DNA from: Tamarix chinensis
Lineage: Eukaryota > Streptophyta > Magnoliopsida > Caryophyllales > Tamaricaceae
Reading direction: 5' to 3'
DNA: 64,000 bases
Assembly: GCA_030549775.1 (NCBI GenBank)
Contig: CM060174.1
Coordinates: 24,686,617-24,750,616, forward strand
The notes below the pieces were generated by a model, which searched no databases, was not told the DNA's origin, and saw only the letters and a program-made list of their open reading frames with translations. The number at the start of each line of letters is the position of its first letter. Positions within the stretch are counted from its first letter, which is position 1. A program made the position numbers and the translations under genes. Positions 14,359 to 25,950 of the stretch are shown piece by piece.

Positions 14359-14689
14359 CCCACAAACATACAATAATTTGATAACTTCATCATATCATGA
14401 TTTAATCCTAGAAAACTCGCCTATCATTTTGAAATAAAAATTCTACCGTCTTTGGATTAGTTAGATTTAACTTGAGCTAAGAAATATTAACACCATAAGC
14501 TTCTTCCACAAATACTCTAAGCGAGGTCAAGGTTACCTAGAAGTGAATACACCATCCAAATTACAAGCATTAATATTTATGCAAAATAAAATAATCAAAA
14601 TACAACCTACATAAGCTAATACTTGAAAATGATTAGGAAAATAACGAGGCCGCTGGAACACAAGGAAAAAGCTAGAATATTTTTGAAGC

Positions 14690-15560
14690 TAAATTTTATG
14701 GAGGGGAGGGGAGTTTGGGGCTGCAGTTTCTTTTCTTTTGTTGCTAGAATTTAGGGAAGGGAAAGAGGGGGCTTCAAGGGGAGAATTAGAGGGCTTAAAG
14801 GGAGAGGGAAGGAGGGTGATATCTGCAGGTTGAGACTTAATAAAAGGAGGGACAAATAGAGAGCAAAAGGGTTGCTGCAAGGGTTAGTGGGGAAGGGTGC
14901 TGTAGGTTGGTTTTTGGGGATGAGGGTGTGGAAGCTTAGGAGAAGGGAAAGGGGCTGGTTGAATGCATGGGAAAAGATGAAAATGGAGGGATAGATGGCT
15001 GGAAAAGTGGGATAGGGGTGCAGGTTGAGATTAGGGGAAGATAAGAGCGGCAACTTGGTGAATGGGCTGGGGTTACGTGAGATTTGGGGCTGCATAAAGC
15101 TGGGTGACGTGATGGTTATGGCTGGGCTATTTTGCTGGGAGTTTGCAGGGTGGAATGGCATGGGAAAGGAGGGAAAATAGAGGGGTAGATGGCTAGAAAA
15201 TATAGAGTAGGGGTGCAGGTTGGGGAAAGGAAAGATGAGGCTGCAAGTTGGAAGGGAAAGGATGAGTGTCGAAGGGTATGGTTACAGGTTGGTGTGTGAC
15301 GTGAAGGAAGATGGGCCGGTTGATGGCTTCAAAATGCAGGGATGGGGGTGGCGTGAGAGAGGTGGAAATGTAGGAGGGAGAAGGGCTACGTTTGGGGAAG
15401 AGGGAAAGCTGCAAAAATAGGAGGATAGTGCTGGACAAGAAGAGACATATGCATAGGGAGGAGAGGGGAAAGGTGACGGTATGCATGGCTGCATGGGCTA
15501 CATGCTCTTTGACAGGTTGGGGGTGGCTTGGCTGGTTTTAAGTGGGGAAAAAGGTGGGGG
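14690..15560. other. G-rich block of N1 with antisense open frames
   Basis: The plus strand is strongly G-rich and C-poor in an otherwise AT-rich element. The minus strand is open at 14751-15161 (136 codons) and 15193-15486 (97 codons), giving Pro/Ser/Leu-rich low-complexity products without a known domain. Depletion of stops is expected from the skew. Two related segments, at about 14965-15060 and 15157-15250, both contain TAGATGGCTGGAAAA or TAGATGGCTAGAAAA followed by GGGGTGCAGGTTG, a duplication spaced about 190 bp. Equivalent blocks exist in N2 (35400-36570) and N3 (59225-60410). Confidence 0.6.
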
Positions 15561-15661
15561 TTTTATTAGGAAAAGATTAGCAAAAGCCTCCTAAGGTATT
15601 AAGCTAGCAAGTAAGGTTATTAGGAAAAGAATTCCCACCTAAGCAAGGTTTACTTTCCTCC

Positions 15662-15790
15662 AAAAAGAAATCATGATACTATTATTATTATGATCAATAT
15701 TATTATTATTATTATTATCATTATTTTATCACTTCGCTTATTTTATTTTATTTTCAATTATTGCTAACATTATTATTATTCTTACAACCC
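15662..15790. repeat. Imperfect (ATT)n microsatellite tract
   Basis: Several runs of ATT/TAT units, the longest at about 15690-15720, with interspersed T-rich sequence. N3 holds a comparable ATT run at 60506-60553, so the tract may be an ancestral part of the N elements. Confidence 0.75.
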
Positions 15791-16039
15791 CCTTCCATTT
15801 TAATTACTCTCTTCTTATTATCGGTTTTTATTAACGACATCAAATTTTAACTTCCTCTACCCTTTCTTACATTTAATCTGGGTTATTTTTATGACTCAAG
15901 ATTTATGGACCTACTCGAGACAACAAGGAGATCGTTAAAAAATAATAATAATAAATAAAAAAGACACAAAAAAAATAGTCTTATGGTTTACTTCGCCTAC
16001 TAATCAAACTTTAAGTCACTACAGGAAACTAGGACTTTA

Positions 16040-16445
16040 ACGACCAACAATTTTCATCGTTAATGGCCAAATTTTGGTCGCTAATGGTAATAACGACCAA
16101 ATAAATTGTTGGTCGTCAGTGGTCGTTATTGCTCCCTCGCTAAAGGTTTTAACGACCAACCGAAATTTTTTGGTCGTTAAAGCATTAGCGACAACATAAA
16201 ATGTTGGTCGTTAAAATAATAGCGACGATATATAATATTGGTCGCTATAAGCAATAGCAACAACGTATAATGTTGGTCGTTATAAACAATAACGACAAAC
16301 AAAATACACCATTGTAAATAATATTAGTGATTAATTTTTTTTTTAATAATTTAAAAATAAAATTATTACACCAATAACGACCAATTTTTTCTTCGCTACT
16401 AAAATATATTTATTATTAGCGACATAACTTATTGGTCGCAAATGC
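16040..16445. repeat. Left subterminal repeats of the CACTA element
   Basis: About a dozen copies, in both orientations, of a short unit around TAACGACCAA or TTGGTCGTTA (variants TTGGTCGCTA, GTTGGTCGTTA). Matching units lie at the other end (21460-21612). Such clusters are typical transposase-binding sites in CACTA elements. Confidence 0.85.
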
Positions 16446-16504
16446 CATAATTATACATTCAAGAATATAATCGGCATTTCAACATTCTTTTCAAGACTGC
16501 ACCC

Positions 16505-16507
<3 letters not shown>

Positions 16508-16540
<33 letters not shown>
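16508..16540. repeat. (TA)n microsatellite
   Basis: Perfect alternating TA run of about 33 bases just inside the left subterminal region of the CACTA element. Confidence 0.95.
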
Positions 16541-16542
<2 letters not shown>

Positions 16543-17420
16543 ATTTCAATCTTCTCAATTCCTGTACTTGTATACATATATATCCCTTTTAACATATGGA
16601 TATAATTTTCTAAATACCTGCCTACAGATAATCAACTAAATATTCATATAGATAGTTTGTATCAAATGTCTGGTACAACAAAATATTTGATCAAATATAA
16701 ATATATTACAAGGATGCCATTGCATTACAAAAATATCATGATAAGCAATCACCTAAAAATTAATCGTTCCATTCACCGAATCTAATATACTTAGTCAGCT
16801 TGTCAAAATGAGTTGAATCTGCAACAACAAAAATATGAAAACAATAATTAATATAAGTATCAAATAAAAAAAGTTGTGATCCTAATATACAAAGTGGCAG
16901 TGAAAGTAATATACTATCAAGTTTCTTATTATAGTAGTTTTTTCGATTTCATTAGTTAATGTTTTTTGATATATGATGATTAGTTAAGTTATCTTTATAT
17001 TTCATATCTTTAATTAGTTGACTATGTGCTATATAGTGTTTTACCTCTGGTAAAAAAAAAAATGCTTTGATTACATTTTTTCAAGAGAAGAAATTATCAC
17101 TATGTTATTTTTATCATTGCTTTGTTGTCATTAAAATTGTTATTGTAGTTTAATTTCTTTTAGCTAGTTTTTTCGTTGTAATTAATTTTTTGGTATATAT
17201 ATATCGTATCGTAGATATTAGTTAATTTTGCTTATGTGATCCTTAGGATTATATTATACAATAATGTTGTTGTTATATGCTTAAGGCTTATAAGCTCATT
17301 AGCTTGAAATAGAAGATATGATAATCTCAGCTAAATAAGTGTGTGTATGATGATGATTGTTACTAGGAAGATTATGTCATCTTTGTTAAGGGCAATTTTA
17401 TATGTGAGTGGTTTTCAAAA

Positions 17421-17618
17421 ATCTCTTAAATTACTTTTAAATTAAAACACGGAGCGATATTATGGAAACTGAATGAACTCAAGAGAACATCAAAAGATGA
17501 CATCAGGTTTGAAGTTCATTCGTTGATTAATCTTGAAGAAGATGAAAAACTTATAAAACAAGCCTTTCGTCAAGGTGTTGTCAAATTATCTGGAAGTTCA
17601 TTGTTGCTTACCCATTGA
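17421..17618 (+). pseudogene. Unrecognised open segment inside the CACTA element
   Basis: A plus-strand frame stays open for about 60 codons to a TGA at 17616-17618. It contains LKHGAILWKLNELKRTSKDD, then FEVHSLINLEEDEKLIKQAF and QGVVKLSGSSLLL. The composition (mixed charged and hydrophobic, no low complexity) looks like real exon sequence rather than chance, yet I do not recognise the family. It could be a second captured gene fragment or a transposase remnant. No start codon or splice sites can be assigned confidently. Confidence 0.3.
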
Positions 17619-19214
17619 ACCGATTATAACAAGACATTACCATGCAATAATCAACAGCTGATCAAATGTAATAAAATCATAAACATCTAATAAGAGGTAG
17701 AAATTGCATCAATATTAGTCGGCTTACATTCAATGGCAGGTGATCTAGCTGGTTGTCCCTTGAATCCCTGATTTCACTTGATCAAATAGTATACAGAGAA
17801 GAGATGATAAGGACACAGATGATAATCACTATAATAATTTATGTATCACGGATTCACGGAAAAAGCTATAGTTTCTTACTATATTACATAAACCATAATG
17901 GGGTCCAAATTATAGCCTTAACCACTTAAAGTCACATTCTCATAATTCAAACTGATCTTACAGAAATTAATTTAGGACACTGCTCTAGCATTTATTTATT
18001 AATATTATTATAATTAGTAGTAGTAGCACATTATAGTGAATCAATATTTCTTGTGATGCAAGGAATCAGTTATGCCTAACTTGCCGATTTTACCCTCAGT
18101 TACTGGATTATGTGGGTAAATTCTCTTCATTTATGATGCCCAATAGCTTAAAGATCATCTGGGTTTAATTTACCATACTGCTCCTGATCATTTAATGCTT
18201 CAGCAAATATGAATTAATTCCATAGTTGGGCACATCTAATGAGCTGAAGTCAAAAGAAGTAAAAAAAATGATAATAATAAAAAAAGGTCTAGCATTAGTG
18301 TATAAACAGGTCTCTACACATCGATCGATGTAGCTGGTACTGTTTCGGAGATGGCTGCAGAGAGAGATGGCTGGAAATGATCAAGCAATGCACAATCATG
18401 TAGCAGCAAGATCTGAGTAACAAATAAATAGAAACACCCAAGACAGAAAGTCAGAGATCATCTCCCTCAACACCCCCTCCGCCAATTTCCCATTTTGTTA
18501 CTCTTCTTCTCATACTCTGGGGACGGAAAGGTTGCTTGTAGACAGGAATATAGGTAATAGGGAAAATATGGACAGAAAGCACGATCTTCAATCACATCAG
18601 ACCAAAGTTTTATACAAAACAAGGAGATATATGATTTGAAAGGATGACCTCAGTGGTTATTACGACAGGCCAACAGTATATACAATGCTATATAAATTGC
18701 ACAGAGAGGAAGCACGATTTTCCTGAGTAGCATAAAAGGAAAAGATCTTTTAAGTAGGTGCTACAAACATATTTGTATAATAAGAAGCTTAGAAATGCAA
18801 GCAGGTGCAAGAACAATCATAGGGTTCCACAGAGCTACTAGGATCTCAAATTTTAAAATCATGCATCATATTGCAGTCTCCCTAGCCCATATGGCATTGC
18901 ATGTCTTTATTACCAGAAAAATAGCACATGTTTTTTACTACCCGTGAAAAGAAAAGGGGGTGGGGGCCTCAAATCCAGGTAAACAAATCTTGAACACAAT
19001 TTTCTTCGCCCACAATTTCTCAACAGTAAATTCCCTAAACGTGCCACAAAGAAAAGGTAGCATCCCTTCTTATTTCCGAATGATATTTATGCATTGTTTT
19101 CATGGTTATGTCAGCCCTTGTCATTTTCATCTTTGTATTATGAACTAAACAACTTCAAATTGCTATGTTGCTAGCTCAGGACTGAATTACAAAGAAACAA
19201 TTATCGAACACAAC

Positions 19215-19634
19215 AAAGTAAGGAGAAGTTATTACCACAATTGCTATGGAGACATTATTCTTCCAATGCCTCTTGAGAAACCAAAAGTAATTTAAGTGCT
19301 GCCATACCCTTTGCTCTGCGTTGTCCTTGATAGCACAAGTGTTAATAAATATGATTTCTGCATGCTCTAGATTCTCAACTGTCTCAGTGTGTCCTGCATT
19401 CTTCATTATAGACAGAACAATCTCCATATCATTGACATTCATTTGACACCCATAAGTCTCATGATAGATACGCCCTTTTGGAAGAATCTCGGGAGCGGAT
19501 GAAGAGCTAGACAAGAATATTTGTAGGAAAACAGAATCGGCACAGTGATTCAGCAAGGACAAACAACCAAATTTTGCTTTTGCAGCATCAAATAACAACA
19601 AGAAGCAAATGCAAAATGGTAGAACGGATAGCAT
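19215..19634 (-). pseudogene. CDK5RAP1: Captured exon of a CDK5RAP1/MiaB-type tRNA methylthiotransferase gene
   Basis: The minus-strand frame contains [20 protein letters not shown], then [15 protein letters not shown] and [14 protein letters not shown]. This is the N-terminal UPF0004 domain of the radical-SAM enzymes that add a methylthio group to tRNA adenosine-37. Two of the three conserved cluster-binding cysteines of this domain are present (in TYGCQMN and NTCAIKDN). The third and the whole radical-SAM CxxxCxxC domain are absent. Coding similarity begins near [13 protein letters not shown]; the hydrophobic residues before it are probably intron. It ends near a possible donor GTAATA around 19230. 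The frame is intact over the conserved part, unlike its retrotransposon neighbours, suggesting recent capture. It cannot encode an active enzyme. Confidence 0.82.
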
Positions 19635-21077
19635 TAGTTTTGTAGAAAAATTAAGACATATTTGTTGTCAGTGTTCCCCATATTAATAAAGAGCCATATT
19701 TTAATTTCAAAATCATTGAACAAGTAATGCAATAACAAGATCTTTGATAATATGTGAAAGAGTAATCTTGAATAGCAATCCAATGCTTCAAAGTCATCAT
19801 TCAAAAATTTTACATCAACAAAAGAAAAGCCTGTATCCACTTGCTCAAACTAGACAGAAATAAGACGAAAAAATTATTTGCACTTCTGCTAGATCAAATC
19901 AGCTGAACCAATCTGTTCTCTTTCTCCTTTGGGGGATCAAGAAGAAAAACCTATCTCATCTATAGCCTTTTTCTCAATTTTACCAGAAGTGCTGCCAACT
20001 GTCCAAGGTCAACTACATTGCAATGTCAGAATGCATATAAAAATGTCTAAACATCATGTTTCAATTCTCTGCAGATGCTTTAAAATTCAACAATCAGAAG
20101 TCATTGCAATATCATCATGGCTCCACAGCATTCATCAGTTCCTAAAAGTGAACGGGGATGATATGTTGGAACAATATCCTCTTTGGCAAATATTACTTTG
20201 TGAACCAAATTTCCCTTGTCGCTTATATATCTCTAGTCTACTATTGTAGGCAGCAAAAGGCACTAAGGCCGGGAACTATGTTCAGCGATGTGAGAATGCT
20301 CCATCTTGAAAAAAACTATTCGACAGAAAACAAATCTTGAAAATTTAACCATAGATCAAGTTCAATTACACGTAATATATCAGCTTAAAACTTTCATTTT
20401 AGCATTAAACCTCCTTGTTTTAAGCTAGCCAGGCTTCACAGGGCTTTTTACCTAGACAAAAGTGAACATGTACCCTAGCATAGAGAAAATTCGATAGAAT
20501 AGCAGCTCATGGCCAGAGCTTCACTTACATTCTAGAATATCTGAACTATGCCTAGATGTTTAAGAGCGGAATAGTAAGGGAGCGAATAACTACAAAGCAA
20601 CATAAAGTATAGCCCAATACAATAGGCAATCCTAGGCAGATGCATCATTTAAAACCATCCAGTGGACTTCGACAAAAGCTTTTCCGGGGCTAAGCGACTT
20701 CTCTTTCATTATTTGATAACCAGTATTCGCCTCGAGCTGTTAATTCTAGATGATAAAAACAAATTCCCAGGAAAAAGTCCAACATGAGTACCATTAAACG
20801 ATGAAGGTAACCGAAGACGGCATAAAAATTTCCCATTCAGAATGAAGTACACACCCTCCGTTCTTCACATTACATACAGTGTGGAGGCTAGAGGAGAGCG
20901 TAAAAGCAAAGTTATCAAACTTCCGACACTCAATTTACAGTTAACACAACAGGGAACTAATGAATTAGATACTACGGAAACCATATACGTGAGCTCATCT
21001 CTCCACGGACATATGAACAAAACATCACAGTAATTCCAATTTCCGATTCCATTAGGTTAAAACTCAAAAAGACTTAC

Positions 21078-21330
21078 TCGGTTTGGATTTCAGCAGTAGA
21101 AAGAGTAGCTCGAGGCCGTTGCGGCATAGAGTGGCAAAGACTTGGAAATTCATCTTTATCCTTGATGACAGAAGAATGATTACGAGAGAAATTCCTGGGT
21201 AACCGAAAATTCCTTCCGTGGTGAAATCAGTCGAGCTATGTTGAACTCGCAATGATGGCTGCGGCGGGGGTCGGGTGTAAGGTCGACGTTTAGGGCAAAA
21301 TATGAAAGGCAAAAGACGAGGGAAATACAA
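21078..21330 (-). pseudogene. Candidate first exon / 5' end of the captured CDK5RAP1-like gene
   Basis: The minus strand is open here and less AT-rich than the surroundings. It ends at a good plant splice donor: CCGA followed by GTAAGTC, the intron beginning at 21077. It lies upstream of, and in the same direction as, the methylthiotransferase exon, separated by about 1.4 kb of AT-rich sequence that would be intron. I see no conserved domain; a variable N-terminal or transit-peptide region plus 5' UTR is the likeliest reading. The first Met is uncertain. It could also be unrelated captured DNA. Confidence 0.45.
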
Positions 21331-21459
21331 GCCGGGCTGGGCGTGCAGTTTCAGGTTTTTTTTTTGTGAAATTTTAAGGAATTAAGAGATTTAATTTTTT
21401 TTTTGGATTTCAGAGATTTGAAAAAAAAATCATTATAAAACATATATATATACTTAAAT

Positions 21460-21612
21460 GTTTTTAGCGACCAAAAAATTAATTATTAAAGACCAAAAAA
21501 TATATTGGTCGTAATAGATATACCAATAACGACGACTTTTGACGGTGGTCGTTAATAATATATCAATAACGACCAAAAAAAAAATTGGTCGCTAAATCGG
21601 TCGTTAATGCAC
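21460..21612. repeat. Right subterminal repeats of the CACTA element
   Basis: Several TTGGTCGTTA / TAACGACCAA-type units (for example ATTGGTCGCTAAATCGGTCG) just inside the right terminal inverted repeat, mirroring 16040-16445. Confidence 0.85.
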
Positions 21613-23745
21613 CAGTTTGTTGTAGTGAGTCTTACGCGTCTAATTTAAAGATTAATTAATACGGGATATTACACTTCTAACCTTATCTCTATCTATCTAT
21701 TGTTTCAATTGTTAATCAAGGAGGATTAAGATTATGGGAAACAAGGGTGAGTGGTCCAACTAAGCTCTTCCTTATTTTTACCTCAAGCTGGTTTGTTCTT
21801 ATTTCTTATGATTTTTGAGTATGAAAATTTAATAATGTTTTGTTGTAATATCTAAGTTTAAGATTTTAGTTTTAAGGTTTTAAAATTTGAGAATCTCATA
21901 TTTGGAATTTTGGATTTTAATGAGACTTTGCATACATCAAGTAAGTGATTCTTGCTTTTAAAATATTTAGAAATTATTCCTACATGTCATGTGTTACTTT
22001 AAGTTGATTTTTATATGTTAGCATGAATGAATATAGTCTGCATAAGTGGTTTGGATGGTTAGATGGCATGATTTGTGTATAAAGCATGATATTTGGTAAA
22101 AGTAGGATATGAGGATTCAATGTTGTGAAATATAAGTTAATTCAGCTAAAAATATATTATACTATGTTGATACATGTCTTAATATGGTTAAGGATAACTT
22201 ATATGTAAGAATAAGCATGAATTTTAATGGTTTGATATTGTATTAGAGCAAACCGATTGACTAGTTAGGTCAAACTAATCGACTGGTTTCTTGAACAATC
22301 AACAGGTTGACCCAATCCATCGCCTTGTAGGCCAGTAGAGACCTTAGTCTTGCTATCTACTTAAACCCATCAAATGGTTGGGTAAAACTATTTTACTGGA
22401 CTATGCATAGTCAACTAATTTGCCCAAATTGATTAATTAATTTGGGGAAAGCATGGTATAGTTGATTCAAACCAATCGACTGGTCGACCCAAACCGATCA
22501 ACTAGTTGGTGTAGCAAATAGACTAGTTAGGTCAAATCGATCGACTAGTTCAATTGGTTTGCATGATTTTTTTCCTTTCAATTTGGTTATGCTTTGAGGC
22601 TATGTTTTGGACTGTACTATTATTATTAATGGGACAAAACATATAATTTATAATTGATTATTGGCCTAATGAAAGTATTAAAATGGATCATAATTTATAG
22701 TATACTCTAAGACTAATGGAAAGGCTAAATGGATATTCCACTTATGATAAATGATGATATTGAGAAAAGTGTAATGACACTCAACATGGTATTTAACAAA
22801 ATAATATAGTGGATATGAAAATATTATCAAAGCATAAATGGAAAGCTCACATAGCTAAGAAAATAGGATGAAAATGAGGTATATGGAGTAAACATGGAAA
22901 ATTTCCTTGCTTGCTTTGATTGGGCCTTTTATGGTCATCCATCCTTATGAATAATATATTAATCAAGTAAAGTGAAATATAATCAAGTTGAGTATGAATT
23001 TGGATTACCCGATCTCTGATTAGCTACTTGAGGTTATCTTGCCTTTAGGATTTTTTAGTGGCTTTGGGCTTTGCCTTTTGGCAGAATCTTGAGAGGTCTC
23101 ATTCCTTACCTAATCTATACACGAATGATGTACTAAGGGGTATCTATATCAAATGATCTTCTTACCTAGGTGGTTGGCTTTGGCTTAGACTTATGTCCAT
23201 ATTGGTTGCTTTTAGCCTTGAATTATCTCCATTCTAGTAACTCACTATGGCCTAGACTTATGCCCACTTAATTATTGGTTTTGGCCTAGATTTTGTGTCC
23301 CTTATTTTGATAGGCTTCCATGGTATGTGAGACCATAGGGTGGTGCACAATCCATTTTTCTATGATAATAAAATATGGATGATAAGTAGGTGGTTGAAAA
23401 ATAATGAATGGTGACCAAGTGAATGGTTAATAATTGGATAAGGATGGAAGAAATGGCCTAAATAATTAAAAAAGGAAAAAAAAGCTAATTTATACACTTG
23501 GATAATGGTCAAAATGACTAATTGGTTATGGAATATAATATTTATTGGATGATTGACTTACCTCAAATATGAATAAGTAAATGGTATAACATAAAGGATT
23601 GAGTAATTGGAAATAAATCCTATAAGTTGCCTAGATGATAGTTTATCATTACATATGTGAGTGATGATAATATGAAACCAAGCATGATATAGTCTATCTT
23701 ATTGGGAGCACATGGTAGCATGCCCCTATGTACTCTTACCATCTT

Positions 23746-23768
23746 ACACACACACACACACACACACA
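23746..23768. repeat. (AC)n microsatellite in the G1 5' LTR
   Basis: Perfect AC repeat of about 11 units. The open frame that crosses it (23620-23856, minus) is a by-product and not a gene. Confidence 0.95.
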
Positions 23769-24341
23769 TGAATTTATCATAATGCATGTTTAAATTGAGG
23801 GAGCAACTTGGCTTACTCAGTATGTAATGTACTAATGTGCTCGTTTGCTCGGTCACCTACTCATTCCCCTAGTAGAGGTCCATGTGCAGGTCTTTAGCAT
23901 TAGCTAGCCCTAGTTTTATTGGGGATTGAGAGCAATGACATCTTGAGGTTTTTTTTGGGACCCATGGTGGACTAAGATGTTAAATTAGGTGCCATACCCA
24001 AACTCATTTTATTTTAGCCCCATACTTCTTCCACATGTGTTTTGTAATGTTTTGGCCAAGAAATCTTTAAATTTATTTATGAAATCTTTATTTGCACACT
24101 CTATTTTTTAATTTTTTGTTTGTTCTTAGCCTTGTGTCTAATGTTGGGTAGGCACTAGACATTTATCCTATGTTAGGTACTATGGTAACACTCTATTTTT
24201 CCTAGGTGTGTTTTTCAGTTTCTACAATGTTTTAAATGAAATTTTTTGGTAGTGAAAATGGGGGTGTTATAGGCAAGTTAGAATTAGTGCATTTCTTGAA
24301 TATTTCCTACTTATAGGAATTATTAATCCAATACTATAGGT

Positions 24342-24356
24342 TTGTATCAGAGCTTT
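24342..24356 (+). other. Primer-binding site of G1 (tRNA-Met type)
   Basis: TTGTATCAGAGCTTT is one base from TGGTATCAGAGC. It lies about 70 bp downstream of the apparent LTR end at 24271, whereas such sites usually lie within a few bases of it. Confidence 0.68.
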
Positions 24357-24663
24357 TCTTAATAAATAAAAGCTTCCACTTTTGTAAAATTTAAAACTAA
24401 TACCATATGATTTTATAAAGTAATTTATATAAAATGCATTACTTTTGAAAATAATTTTAAGTGGATACCATGGGATGGTAGCGGTCTTGATTTGAATTTC
24501 TTTTCCATTAATTTTTGATAAGGTTAATTATTTTCAAACCTAGAATGTCCGTGAATGTAAGTAGGGTTGGGAATATACCATCGATAGCTTGTGATTATTG
24601 TTGTATAAGTCTTAGTACTATATGTAATTCTATCCCTAAATTTTTTGTAGTCTTTAGGATGTG

Positions 24664-25567
24664 ATGTCCTTTAATCGCCGAATTGAACACATTGAGGCAT
24701 TCATGGAGACCTTCAAAGATTACCTGGAGGGCTAGATTTGAGCACCTCAACCTCCACCAAAGCTAGTAGCTGCACTAGCTCTAGAGGTTTAGCTCAAAAG
24801 GATTGGGAATTATCACCTGCCAATCTTTGAGGGCTAGGAGGACCATGACATCATTGAACAATGGGTCTGGGACATGGAGAAGACTTTCACTTCTTGCGCT
24901 TGTCCAGGAGACAAGAGGGTAGACGTGGTCATCTACTATCTAAGAGAAAGGGCAGACGGATGGTGGAGGAGCATCCAAGCTAGGAGTGGAGAACCTATAG
25001 GAAGGATACCATTCTTGGAAGCATTGCGAGCCTGCATTTATGTGACTCACATGTGCATGAAGAAGTATGATGAGTTTAAGATGCTTTAGCAAGGGGACAT
25101 GTCCATAGAGGAGTATTATACTTGATTCATAGACTTGTTCTAGTTCACCACCTTAAAGGTATATCCCAATGAGGTAATGTAGGTTCACCATTTTAAGATC
25201 AGAATGGGGATCTGATGCAAAGAGATCATGGTGGGATTCACTCTGCTAGATGTGGTAGGGATGTACGAGCAAGCCTTAAAGGATTCCTGAGTCATCTAGG
25301 CTCAAAGTGCTCATTCAAGGGGAGGAGGAAATTTTAGGGTTGCCAGCATCTCTTTGTGTGGAAGAAGGCTTTCTCTAGAGGTATTTTTCCATATTTATTC
25401 GAAGTATGGGGTCAGTACCCTAATCTAGAGGGTTATTTGGGGGTTATGCCTAAGAGAGGCACTACCACTCCAAGAGATGCGGGTAATATCACCTAGGGGT
25501 TAATTGTAGAAGCAACAAGGTATTTTGCCATGGATGTCGCATGGTGCGACATAGAGCATATGAGTGC
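24664..25567 (+). pseudogene. Degenerate gag of G1 with an intact CCHC zinc knuckle
   Basis: The start is probably ATG 24664 (MSFNRRIEHIEAFMETFKDY), but a stop comes after 24 codons. The frame is then open through LPIFEG, DKRVDVVIYYLRERADGWW and KKYDEFKML, all typical of plant gypsy capsid Gag, with stops between. The nucleic-acid-binding knuckle at 25526-25567 reads CHGCRMVRHRAYEC, a perfect C-x2-C-x4-H-x4-C spacing. The capsid part runs roughly 24800-25200. Premature stops at 24736, in the LPIFEG block and around 25087 rule out a functional polyprotein. Confidence 0.8.
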
Positions 25568-25950
25568 CATGTTTGTAATGTCAGCATTTAGAGGAGCCAG
25601 AGTAGAGCTCATAGCACATGATCTATCCAACAGCCACAGTAATAGATGTAGAGAATTCCTCCATTGCCAACCAATGCCGCTAGCTAAGCTAATCAACCTA
25701 GAAGTCCAAGGCCTCACCCTTTTCAGCAAGGACAGGGATCCACTAGTGCCTAGAGTTCCGTTAGTAGGGTGCCTAGACATGATGAGTTAGGTAGAGGTAG
25801 AACACCAGGCCCATGTGGTGATTGGTATACTCATTGTCTCTACCATTTCTACTCCTGTGTTGTTTTATTTTAGTGCTTTTCTATCTTTTGTAGCATTAGC
25901 ATTTGTAACTAGAGCTACATCATCTCCTTCTGGTAGCATTTCTACTCCTA
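25568..25950 (+). pseudogene. Gag-to-protease linker of G1, no domain readable
   Basis: Follows the zinc knuckle of G1. An open frame on each strand exists (25530-25790 plus, 25493-25780 minus). The plus frame differs from the one that carries the knuckle, and neither shows a recognisable domain. By position this should be the variable linker between Gag and protease. Confidence 0.4.

Larger units (their letters stand above)
16017..21627. mobile_element. Non-autonomous CACTA (EnSpm) transposon carrying a captured gene fragment
   Basis: The left end is CACTACAGGAAACTAGG and the reverse complement of the right end is CACTACAACAAACTGG, so the terminal inverted repeats start with the diagnostic CACTA. 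A 3-bp duplication AGT flanks it (16014-16016 and 21628-21630), the size expected for CACTA. Both subterminal regions are packed with TAACGACCAA / TTGGTCGTTA units, the usual transposase-binding type of subterminal repeat. No transposase domain was seen in the 5.6 kb, so movement would need an enzyme supplied in trans. The interior holds part of a CDK5RAP1-like gene on the minus strand. Confidence 0.88.
12331..21673 (+). mobile_element. N1: long non-coding solo-LTR-like element, split by a CACTA transposon
   Basis: Begins TGTAACACCCCAAAATCACG and ends GGGATATTACA, flanked by an exact 5-bp duplication CTTCT (12326-12330 and 21674-21678). Removing the nested CACTA leaves about 3.7 kb. The first few hundred bases are colinear with N2 and with the reverse complement of N3: CGGAAGC, then ACCACCACACTTG or a variant, then AAGTGCTAAGGCT. 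No gag or pol motif and no second LTR were found, so a solo LTR of a long-LTR gypsy element is the simplest reading. A non-autonomous derivative is the alternative. Confidence 0.72.
11428..24271 (+). mobile_element. 5' LTR of G1, interrupted by N1
   Basis: The left part is 11428-12330 and the right part resumes at 21679 and ends GGGGGTGTTATA at 24271, about 3.5 kb in total. The start (TTTTAATACCCCATATAATAG) aligns with the 3' LTR start at 30762. Downstream stretches match almost word for word, for example TTAATGTTATGATTT at 11497 and 30836. Shared landmarks: a cluster of AATCGACTGGTTT motifs at 11560-11740 and 22240-22560, subrepeats with GACTTATGTCCAT at 23170-23300, and an (AC)n run. It is probably the promoter and polyadenylation region of the element. 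Confidence 0.75.

Noticed and set aside
19929..20340. Plus-strand open frames of 106 and 60 codons inside the CACTA element
   Set aside because: They lie in what should be the intron of the captured minus-strand gene and show no recognisable domain or codon pattern.
23620..23856. 78-codon minus-strand frame as a gene
   Set aside because: It contains a Cys-Val run produced by the (AC)n microsatellite and sits in an LTR.
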